DNA from: Hyphomicrobiales bacterium
Lineage (GTDB): Bacteria; Pseudomonadota; Alphaproteobacteria; Rhizobiales; Beijerinckiaceae
Length of the DNA stretch: 12,719 nucleotides
Assembly: GCA_028290595.1 (NCBI GenBank)
Contig: JAQGJO010000326.1
Location: 1-12,719, forward strand
Direction: 5' to 3'
A model generated the notes under the pieces. The model was not told where the DNA came from, did no database searches, and saw only the letters and a list, made by a program, of their open reading frames with translations. This document shows, piece by piece, positions 6,329 through 12,719 of the stretch (its first letter is position 1; the number at the start of each line of letters is the position of its first letter). A program made the translations under genes and the position numbers.

Positions 6329-6643
6329 ATGTTCGCAGTGATCAAAACCGGTGGCAAACAGTATCGTGTTGCTGCCGATGAAGTGATTACAGTTATGTCT
6401 CTCGCCGGCGATGCCGGCGACAAGGTGACGTTCGGCGAAGTGCTTATGTTCGTCGACGGCGACACGACCAAGCTCGGCGCGCCCTTTCTGAGCGGCGCCA
6501 CGGTTTCGGGCGAGATCGTCGAACAGGCGCGCGGCCCCAAGGTCATCGCGTTCAAGAAGCGCCGCCGCAAGAATTCGAAGCGCAAGCGCGGCCACCGTCA
6601 GGATCTGACGATGGTGAAGATCACCGGAATCGCGCTGAGCTAA
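6329..6643 (+). CDS. rplU: Large ribosomal subunit protein bL21
   Basis: A 104-residue protein with the signature start MFAVIKTGGKQYRV and the conserved C-terminal block KKRRRKNSKRKRGHRQ followed by KITGI. Length and motifs match bL21, which binds 23S rRNA on the 50S subunit and contacts bL20. ATG 6329 has GGAG (6319-6322) six bases upstream; the longer reading from TTG 6311 would add six residues not found in the family. It heads the rplU-rpmA operon, with rpmA 122 bases downstream. The stretch between the two genes holds no second clear promoter or terminator. The leader upstream has a good promoter and several hairpins. Confidence 0.97.
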   Translation: MFAVIKTGGKQYRVAADEVITVMSLAGDAGDKVTFGEVLMFVDGDTTKLGAPFLSGATVSGEIVEQARGPKVIAFKKRRRKNSKRKRGHRQDLTMVKITGIALS

Positions 6644-6765
6644 GCGCAGACAGCGGTTCCATCGTCGCCGTGTTTCGGGTATAGAACTCGAAATATAGTC
6701 ATTCTCCCGTGAGGCTGCGCCCGATGGCGTGGCGCGCCCGCGGAACACAGGTTCGGAGCAGTTCA

Positions 6766-7041
6766 ATGGCTCATAAAAAGGCAGGCGGCTCATCCCGCAA
6801 CGGCCGCGACTCAGACGGACGCCGCTTGGGCGTGAAGAAGTTCGGCGGCCAGGCTGTGGTCGGCGGCAATATCATTGTGCGCCAGCGCGGCACCAAGTGG
6901 CATCCCGGCCAGAATGTCGGCATGGGCACGGACCATACGCTGTTCGCGCTTTGTGAAGGCACGGTGCTTTTTAAAACCAAAGGCAATGGCCGAGCCTATA
7001 TCAACGTAGTATCGGCGCAAAAAATGCAAGCCGCCGAATGA
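6766..7041 (+). CDS. rpmA: Large ribosomal subunit protein bL27
   Basis: A 91-residue protein beginning [16 protein letters not shown], the hallmark of bL27, whose N-terminal tail reaches the peptidyl-transferase centre. The family core [31 protein letters not shown] is intact. ATG 6766 is preceded by GGAG (6755-6758); an upstream in-frame start at 6709 gives an extension unlike the family and is rejected. The N-terminus directly starts with the mature sequence, so the Firmicutes-type cleaved presequence is absent, as expected for a proteobacterium. Downstream lies a 172-base highly structured spacer before the GNAT acetyltransferase gene. Confidence 0.97.
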   Translation: MAHKKAGGSSRNGRDSDGRRLGVKKFGGQAVVGGNIIVRQRGTKWHPGQNVGMGTDHTLFALCEGTVLFKTKGNGRAYINVVSAQKMQAAE

Positions 7042-7213
7042 GGTGAGGTCAAGCGAAGGACCCCACCGGCTCCCAGACCCCGGTGGACGGTTCCTTCAGG
7101 AAGACCAAGCCTGAACATCCAGTCCAAGCCCGCAAGGGCCCAGCCGGGGAAATGGGAGACCATTTCCCCTTCGCTGTTCAGGGCGAGAACCGCCCCCGGA
7201 CTGGAGAAAGACC
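7042..7213 (+). ncRNA. Structured RNA element between rpmA and the GNAT gene, candidate cis-regulator
   Basis: Within 172 bases there are many complementary segments. Stem A: GGTG-a-GGTC (7042-7050) with GACC-c-CACC (7059-7067). Stem B: CCACCGG (7063-7069) with CCGGTGG (7080-7086); A and B exclude each other. Stem C: TTCAGG (7095-7100) with CCTGAA (7110-7115). Stem D: GCCC/GGGC with a GCAA tetraloop (7128-7139). Stem E: GGGGAAATGG (7146-7155) with CCATTTCCCC (7160-7169), 10 bp capped by a GAGA tetraloop. Stem F: GGGCG (7181-7185) with CGCCC (7191-7195). Long-range P1: TCCAGTCC (7118-7125) with GGACTGGA (7198-7205), which covers most of the GNAT Shine-Dalgarno GGAG (7203-7206). Alternative P2: CCTGAACA (7110-7117) with TGTTCAGG (7175-7182), which competes with C and F and crosses P1. 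No U-tract follows, so control would be at translation. Confidence 0.5.
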
Positions 7214-7831
7214 ATGTTCCCGGATTTGCTGCGCGACGATATTTTCCGTCTCGAGACGAAGCGCCTTTGGCTGCGCTGGCCGCGTATGGCCGACGCCGCA
7301 GCCATTGTACGCCTCGCCGGAGACAAAGACGTCGCGCAGATGACCGAGCGCCTGCCGCATCCCTATCCGCCGTCGGCGGCGGAGAAGTGGATTTTTGAAA
7401 GCCGTGTCGGCAATGCCCAGGGCAGCGCCGCGGTGCTGGCGCTGACGCTGAAAGCCAAGCCGGAAGAACTCATCGGCATGGTCGGTATTCACCAGACCCG
7501 GCCGGGCCGCGCGGTGCTCGGCTACTGGATCGGCAAGCCCTTCTGGAACCAGGGCCTGGCGCGGGAAGCCGCCGGCGAAATCGTCGATCTGGCCTTCCGT
7601 ACTTCGGAAGTCGAGCGCATCGACGCCCAGGTGCGGGCCGACAATCCGGCGTCGCGGGCGGTGCTTGAAGACAGCGGGTTCCGGCTCGAAGGCGTCGGGC
7701 TGGTCGACATGCCGCTGCGCGGCGGCGCCTTCGCCTGCCAGCGCTTCCAGCTCGACAGGACCGGTTGGCTGGCGGCGCAGCAGGCGCGCGATGCGGCGCT
7801 GCATGGCGACTGTGTTCGTTCCGCCGGCTGA
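7214..7831 (+). CDS. GNAT-family N-acetyltransferase (RimJ/RimL-like)
   Basis: A 205-residue cytoplasmic acetyltransferase of the Acetyltransf_3 type. It starts LETKRLWLRWPRMADAAAI, the usual beta1-alpha1 opening of this subgroup; the acetyl-CoA motif is GYWIGKPFWNQGLAREA (103-119), with the pyrophosphate loop NQGLA; the C-terminal part has RADNPASRAVLEDSGF (141-156), the hallmark of RimJ/RimL relatives that acetylate protein N-termini or small molecules. ATG 7214 follows GGAGAAAG (7203-7210). A GNAT gene between rpmA and obgE is, as I recall, a regular part of this gene block in Hyphomicrobiales, which suggests a link with ribosome function, though no substrate is known to me. Translation may be controlled by the structured spacer upstream. 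An intrinsic terminator follows. Confidence 0.88.
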   Translation: MFPDLLRDDIFRLETKRLWLRWPRMADAAAIVRLAGDKDVAQMTERLPHPYPPSAAEKWIFESRVGNAQGSAAVLALTLKAKPEELIGMVGIHQTRPGRAVLGYWIGKPFWNQGLAREAAGEIVDLAFRTSEVERIDAQVRADNPASRAVLEDSGFRLEGVGLVDMPLRGGAFACQRFQLDRTGWLAAQQARDAALHGDCVRSAG

Positions 7832-7855
7832 GAGCAGGCTGGAATTTGTTGAATC

Positions 7856-9080
<1,225 letters not shown>

Positions 9081-9091
9081 TTTCGGGGCGG

Positions 9092-9865
9092 CTAATCGGT
9101 GATTGCCGAATCCACGAACGCACCCGGATCGATACAGAATTCGCGCATCACCTTGAAGTGGTCGGTGTCCTCAACGCGAATGGTCTCAAGCCCGTATTTT
9201 GACAAGTGCAGCAGGCGTGCGCCGGGATAGGCCATCAGCATCGGCGCATGGGTGGCCATGATGACCTGGCAGACCTTTGAGTCGTCCATGCGCTTCAGCA
9301 GTTTGAGAAACTCGATCTGACGCGACGGCGACAAGGCCGATTCCGGTTCGTCGAAAATGAAGATGCCCTGCCGCTGGCAGCGCTCCTCGAAGAACCGCAA
9401 GAATCCTTCGCCGTGCGAATGCGACAGAAAGTCGGGTGGCGGCGGTCCGCTGAAATCGTCACGCGCAGCTTCATCAAGATATCTTGCGACCGTGAAGAAG
9501 CTCTCGGCCCGGAAAAACCATCCCTTGGTGATTTTCGGCAACCAGCTCGCGCGCAATGCTTTTGCAAGCTCTCCGCCCATGGCCTCCATCGCCTTGGAAT
9601 GATCGACCGGCATGTAGCCCTTGCCGCCGCCGGCCTCGTCATATCCCGCGAGCACTGCAATGCCCTCAAGCAGGGTGGATTTGCCGGCGCCGTTTTCGCC
9701 GACGATCACGGTGATGGCGCGGTCGAAACTGAGCTCGAAGTCGTTCTGCAGAAACGGCAGGCAGAAGGGATAGGCCGCATGATCGGTAACACGCGATGGT
9801 TCAAGCCAGATCCGTCTCAGATAAGGCGCGGGTAAGCCTCTGGGGCGAGAGCGTTTTGCGGCCAC
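9092..9865 (-). CDS. AAA-family ATPase (SMC/ABC-like, single domain)
   Basis: A 257-residue soluble ATPase of the ABC/SMC-like 'predicted ATPase' group. Walker A is GENGAGKST (56-64); a degenerate signature LSHSHGEGF is at 147-155; Walker B is IFIFDEPESALS (168-179); the H-loop is MATHAPML (H206). There are no membrane segments or substrate domain, and the insert between Walker A and the signature is only about 80 residues, too short for a coiled coil. Its start is GTG 9865, the codon directly after the TGA stop (9868-9866) of a 42-residue zinc-ribbon protein, so the two are probably translated together. I do not know a function; relatives occur alone or as parts of defence or toxin systems. 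It faces obgE tail to tail and lies in an apparent insert between obgE and proB. Confidence 0.85.
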   Translation of the reverse strand: MAAKRSRPRGLPAPYLRRIWLEPSRVTDHAAYPFCLPFLQNDFELSFDRAITVIVGENGAGKSTLLEGIAVLAGYDEAGGGKGYMPVDHSKAMEAMGGELAKALRASWLPKITKGWFFRAESFFTVARYLDEAARDDFSGPPPPDFLSHSHGEGFLRFFEERCQRQGIFIFDEPESALSPSRQIEFLKLLKRMDDSKVCQVIMATHAPMLMAYPGARLLHLSKYGLETIRVEDTDHFKVMREFCIDPGAFVDSAITD

Positions 9866-9994
9866 TCATTTCACCCCGGTTCCGTGACACCGCTGACACT
9901 TCACCACCTTGTCGCCCTTCTTCAGCAAGCCTTTGCCTTCGCAGTTTTTGCACGGCTGCTTCTTCTTGACCTTGGGGCCTTTCATGTCGGCCAT
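9866..9994 (-). CDS. 42-residue CxxCxGxG zinc-ribbon protein (DnaJ central-domain-like)
   Basis: A small reading frame of 42 codons starting at 9994. The Shine-Dalgarno AAGGAG (complement of 10003-10008) sits 8 bases upstream of the ATG, the best ribosome site on this strand. The product is lysine-rich at the N-terminus (about residues 5-13) and holds two motifs, CKNCEGKG (15-22) and CQRCHGTG (33-40), spaced like one zinc-binding unit of the DnaJ/Hsp40 cysteine-rich domain. There is no J domain, so it is not a co-chaperone in the usual sense. Four cysteines should bind one Zn. It ends directly against the GTG start of the ATPase, suggesting that the two products work together. Its role (RNA, DNA or protein binding) is unknown. 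Confidence 0.85.
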   Translation of the reverse strand: MADMKGPKVKKKQPCKNCEGKGLLKKGDKVVKCQRCHGTGVK

Positions 9995-10044
9995 GAATGT
10001 ATCTCCTTATTGAACTGCGCAGGCGTCAGCGGCACTTTGTTTCC

Positions 10045-10092
10045 TCGACATAGCAGGCTTCTCGTGCTAGCATTTTATCATGAAAGCTAGCA
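10045..10092 (+). promoter_or_regulatory. vapBC promoter with overlapping inverted-repeat operator
   Basis: TCGACA (10045-10050), 17 bases, then TAGCAT (10068-10073) preceded by TG at 10065-10066, an extended -10. Transcription would start about 10080, at the A of the vapB ATG, and no Shine-Dalgarno sequence is present, so the mRNA may be leaderless. A perfect inverted repeat TGCTAGC (10065-10071) / GCTAGCA (10086-10092) with a 14-base spacer covers the -10 and codons 3-5. This fits autorepression by a VapBC complex. Confidence 0.55.
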
Positions 10093-10367
10093 GCCAGAAG
10101 CAGCTCAATATTCGCAGCGAGAAGGCCTATGAGGCCGCCCAGCGCCTGTCCAAGCGCCTTGGCGTCTCTGCAACCCGGGTCATCGAGGACGCGCTGCTCG
10201 AATATGAGGCCCGTAAAATCGTCCCCAGCACGCGGGTGACGGCTGAGGAGGCGCGCACGTTCCGCGAGACGGTACTGCGCATGGCGCGAGAGGGCCGCGC
10301 GGCGCGAAAAGATAACCGTCCGCTTGATGACCGTGATTTATACGGAGACGACGGTCTGCCGATATGA
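10080..10367 (+). CDS. vapB: Type II antitoxin, VapB family
   Basis: A 95-residue antitoxin. The N-terminal part QKQLNIRSEKAYEAAQRLSKRLGVSATRVIEDALLEYEAR (about 6-45) has the ribbon-helix-helix pattern of a beta strand (LNIRS) followed by two helices, used for DNA binding and dimerisation. The C-terminal half is charged and probably disordered until it wraps around the toxin; the segment [13 protein letters not shown] matches the 'DLYGEDGLPK' tail often seen in VapB/Rv0623-type antitoxins. ATG 10080 lies within an inverted-repeat operator and lacks a Shine-Dalgarno site. Its stop overlaps the toxin start (ATGA at 10364-10367), which couples translation so that antitoxin is made first. Confidence 0.88.
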   Translation: MKASSQKQLNIRSEKAYEAAQRLSKRLGVSATRVIEDALLEYEARKIVPSTRVTAEEARTFRETVLRMAREGRAARKDNRPLDDRDLYGDDGLPI

Positions 10368-10765
10368 TCGCAGTGGATGCGTCGGCGATCCTCGCCATCA
10401 TTCGGGTGGAGGACGAGGCGGAACGCTTCTCCAGACTCCTGAGCGACTACGACTGGATGATTGGCGCCCCCTCTGTGCTTGAGTGCCGGATGGTCGTTCA
10501 TAGAAGTGGTGACGACGCGGATCGCCGCACCCTGGACTTTATTCTTGCATATAGGGCAAGTCAGATCGTCGATTTCGGCACGAGCCATTTGGCCGCAGCC
10601 GAGTTGGCCTTCGAGCGTTTCGGCAGAGGACGCCATCCGGCCAAACTCAACTTTGGCGACTGCATGTCTTATGCAATCGCCCGTGTCGCGGACGTGCCGC
10701 TGCTTTATAAGGGCAACGATTTTGTGCTGACCGACATCCTGCCCGTGACCTTGCCCTTGCCGTGA
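10364..10765 (+). CDS. vapC: PIN-domain ribonuclease toxin VapC
   Basis: A 133-residue PIN-domain protein. The acidic metal-binding residues expected for VapC are visible: D5 in [10 protein letters not shown]40 in [10 protein letters not shown]99 in [10 protein letters not shown], and D119 in LLYKGNDF. VapC toxins are Mg-dependent endoribonucleases that cleave tRNA or rRNA until neutralised by VapB. Length and all four acids are normal, so it is probably active. The start overlaps the vapB stop by ATGA. The stop lies 7 bases before the proB start, so proB may be read through from the vapBC promoter; this would be an unusual link between a toxin-antitoxin unit and proline synthesis. Confidence 0.92.
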   Translation: MIAVDASAILAIIRVEDEAERFSRLLSDYDWMIGAPSVLECRMVVHRSGDDADRRTLDFILAYRASQIVDFGTSHLAAAELAFERFGRGRHPAKLNFGDCMSYAIARVADVPLLYKGNDFVLTDILPVTLPLP

Positions 10766-10772
10766 ACCCGTA

Positions 10773-11900
10773 ATGACCCTGCTCCCCAGCCTCTCCTCCT
10801 TCCGCCGTGTCGTCGTCAAGGTCGGCTCGTCTCTGCTCGTCGATCAGGCGCAGGGCGCGGTCAAGCGCGACTGGCTGGAGGCGCTCGCCGACGATCTGGC
10901 CGATCTCCATAGTGCCGGCAAGGATGTGCTGGTTGTCTCGTCCGGTTCCATTGCGCTCGGGCGCACGGTGCTGAGGCTGCCGCGCGGCGCCTTGCGGCTG
11001 GAGGACAGCCAGGCTGCGGCTGCCGTCGGCCAGATCGCGCTGGCGCGGATCTGGGCCGAGGTGCTGTCGGCACGCGGCATGACCGCCGGGCAAATCCTGG
11101 TGACGCTCTACGATACCGAAGAGCGCCGCCGCTATCTCAACGCGCGCGAGACCATCGGCCGTTTGCTCGACATGCGCGCCGTGCCGGTCATCAACGAGAA
11201 CGATACGGTGGCGACGACCGAGATTCGCTATGGCGACAATGATCGGCTCGCGGCCCGCGTGGCCACCATGACGAGCGCCGATCTGCTCGTGCTGCTGTCC
11301 GACATCGACGGGCTCTACACGGCGCCGCCGCATCTCGACCCCAAGGCCACACTCATTCCCGTCGTATCGCGGGTGACGGCGGAGATCGAGGCGATGGCCG
11401 GTGGCGCCGCGTCGGAATTTTCGCGCGGCGGCATGTTCACCAAGATCGAAGCGGCGAAGATCGCCACGACGGCGGGCACGCATATGGTGATCGCCGACGG
11501 AAGGATCGATCATCCGATCGCGCGCGTCGCTGCCGGCGGCCTCTGCACATGGTTTTTGACGCCGTCGAACCCGTTCACCTCGCGCAAGCGATGGATAGCC
11601 GGTTCGCTTGAGGCGCGCGGCACCGTGCATGTGGATGCCGGCGCGGCGCGCGCGCTCAAGGCCGGCAAGAGCCTGCTGCCGGCGGGCGTGACGCGCATCG
11701 AAGGCGCGTTCGCGCGCGGCGACTGCGTCGTCATCCGCGATCAGAACGGCGCCGAACTGGGGCGCGGGCTCATTGCTTACGATGCAGCGGAAGCCGGCCA
11801 GCTCGTCGGCCGCAATTCACGCGAGATCGAAAGCGTGCTCGGCGTGCCGGGCCGCGCCGAGATGATCCATCGCGACGATATGGCGCTGGCGGGAGAGTAA
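10773..11900 (+). CDS. proB: Glutamate 5-kinase (proline biosynthesis)
   Basis: A 375-residue enzyme that phosphorylates L-glutamate to glutamyl 5-phosphate, the first step of proline synthesis, in the cytoplasm. The amino-acid kinase domain covers about residues 10-255: VVVKVGSS (13-20), [11 protein letters not shown] (54-64), VINENDTV (139-146), [10 protein letters not shown] (152-161), LLSDIDGLY (174-182) and [13 protein letters not shown] (217-229). A C-terminal PUA domain follows at about 281-357, beginning [13 protein letters not shown]. All parts are intact and the length is normal for ProB with PUA. ATG 10773 follows the vapC stop by 7 bases and has no clear Shine-Dalgarno sequence. 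In related genomes, as I recall, proB follows obgE and is followed by proA; here about 1.7 kb separates it from obgE and the next gene is an AraC-type regulator, not proA. Confidence 0.96.
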   Translation: MTLLPSLSSFRRVVVKVGSSLLVDQAQGAVKRDWLEALADDLADLHSAGKDVLVVSSGSIALGRTVLRLPRGALRLEDSQAAAAVGQIALARIWAEVLSARGMTAGQILVTLYDTEERRRYLNARETIGRLLDMRAVPVINENDTVATTEIRYGDNDRLAARVATMTSADLLVLLSDIDGLYTAPPHLDPKATLIPVVSRVTAEIEAMAGGAASEFSRGGMFTKIEAAKIATTAGTHMVIADGRIDHPIARVAAGGLCTWFLTPSNPFTSRKRWIAGSLEARGTVHVDAGAARALKAGKSLLPAGVTRIEGAFARGDCVVIRDQNGAELGRGLIAYDAAEAGQLVGRNSREIESVLGVPGRAEMIHRDDMALAGE

Positions 11901-11913
11901 CTGGAGGGCGACG

Positions 11914-12719
11914 ATGGCTGACGCCTTTTCATCGACCTGGCGGGCCGAGTCGCAACGCCTCGATCTCGGCTCCTGCATCATCGAAGTGGTGACGACGAAA
12001 TCGCTCAGCAAGCACCGTTTCTCCTAGGAAGGCGAGCGCGCCATGATCGCCATCGGCCTGGCCGGCGAACGCGCCGGCGGCGAGACGCGTACGCGTTCCC
12101 TGTCTTCGTCGCATCGCGCACTCGAAGGCTATGTCATGGCCTTGCCGGCAGGCGAACGCCTCGAGGGCTGGAGCGAGCCTGCGACGCGCTGCTCCTGGCT
12201 CATCCTCTATCTCAGTTCCGATTACACTCTTGCCGACGGACTCGCGCTGAACAGTCTGCTCAACCGGCCTTACATCCGGACCAATGCGTTTGAATTCGTT
12301 CTGCTGGCGCGCCGGGCGCAAATCCTCATGGCGCGTCGTGCGCCCAATCTCGCCGCCTATCTGCAAAGCCTGGTGTCGCTCATCTTGTTAGGGGAGGACG
12401 ATGATGCGGCTGCGCCGCCTGATCCGGTCGATGGACCACTTGGCAAGCGCCGCATCAGCAGAATCAGAAAGCATATCGAGACGCATGCTCCCGGCTCCGT
12501 CTCGGTCGCCGATCTCGCTGACGTGGTCGCCATGTCGACTGACGGCTTCATCCGCCTGTTCCGACGGACCTATGGCGTCACGCCGCATCAGCATTTGCTG
12601 AGCAAACGGCTGGATGCTGCGGGCGGTCTGCTGCGTCAGACGGATCATGCCCTGACGCACATCGCCATGGAAACCGGATTTGCCAGCTCCAGTCACTTTT
12701 CCGCGGCGTTCCGCAACGA
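11914..12719 (+). pseudogene. AraC-family regulator with internal amber codon, 3' end outside window
   Basis: ATG 11914 has the Shine-Dalgarno GGAGG (11903-11907) and opens a frame of 37 codons, stopped by TAG at 12025-12027. The same frame then continues open to the window end. The downstream part has a poorly conserved sensor region and a clear AraC helix-turn-helix pair: ISRIRKHIETHAPG, VSVADLADVVAMSTDGFIR, LFRRTYGVTPHQHLLSKRL and ALTHIAMETGFASSSHFSAAFR. The TAG stands where RFS-x-EGER would run on, and a single G-to-A change from a Trp codon (TGG) explains it. An alternative is that the gene really starts at ATG 12043, after AGGAAGG (12026-12032); the protein would then lose only the first 43 codons and keep its DNA-binding domain. 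A sequencing error or amber readthrough is also possible. Confidence 0.7.

Noticed and set aside
6644..6765. Promoter or attenuator between rplU and rpmA
   Set aside because: GCGCAG/CTGCGC and CCATCG/CGATGG can pair but cross each other over long distances, and no -35 goes with the TATAG-like stretches; not strong enough to report.
7083..7343. 86-codon frame running through the rpmA-GNAT spacer into the GNAT gene
   Set aside because: It overlaps the GNAT gene in another frame, has no motifs, and the spacer is better explained as structured RNA.
9884..10090. 68-codon + strand frame opposite the small zinc-ribbon gene
   Set aside because: The opposite strand has a strong ribosome site and two CxxCxGxG motifs; the + frame has neither a ribosome site nor a pattern.
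10647..11630. 327-codon open frame on the - strand opposite vapC and proB
   Set aside because: Arg/His-rich antisense shadow; proB on the other strand carries all kinase and PUA motifs.

Overview
This 12.7 kb window looks like a chromosomal segment of an alphaproteobacterium, most likely of the order Hyphomicrobiales (Rhizobiales). The basis is high GC coding sequence, the ordered block rplU, rpmA, GNAT acetyltransferase, obgE, proB (an arrangement I recall as typical of that order), and intergenic palindromes of a kind common in those genomes. No rRNA, tRNA, CRISPR array or transposase was seen.

Left part (1-5612, + strand): a catabolic or uptake operon. The end of a TetR-type regulator is followed by an MBL-fold hydrolase, a fumarylacetoacetate hydrolase (FAH) family enzyme, and a complete ABC importer of the NMT1/SsuA/TauA type: periplasmic binding protein, ATPase and two permeases. 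Genes from the binding protein onward overlap by ATGA junctions or are separated by a few bases. Two enzymes plus one importer suggest uptake and hydrolytic or ring-cleavage-product processing of a small organic compound, but the substrate cannot be read from sequence. Short tandem repeats sit directly at the 3' ends of the two enzyme genes. A convergent MarR-type regulator (5618-6106, - strand) closes the region.

Middle part (6107-9080, + strand): a housekeeping block. A sigma70-like promoter at 6151-6180 precedes rplU (bL21), then rpmA (bL27), a RimJ/RimL-like GNAT acetyltransferase, an intrinsic terminator, a composite palindromic repeat, and obgE (ribosome-assembly GTPase). The rplU leader carries mutually exclusive hairpins. 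The 172 bases between rpmA and the GNAT gene hold a dense set of complementary segments, one of which would mask the GNAT Shine-Dalgarno sequence. This riboswitch-like element is the most interesting object in the window.

Right part (9081-12719): an apparent accessory insert of about 1.7 kb lies between obgE and proB. It holds, on the - strand, a 42-residue CxxCxGxG zinc-ribbon protein coupled to an AAA ATPase and, on the + strand, a vapBC toxin-antitoxin pair with an operator overlapping a probably leaderless start. Then comes proB (glutamate 5-kinase) and, instead of the expected proA, an AraC-type regulator gene interrupted by an in-frame amber codon and cut by the window end.
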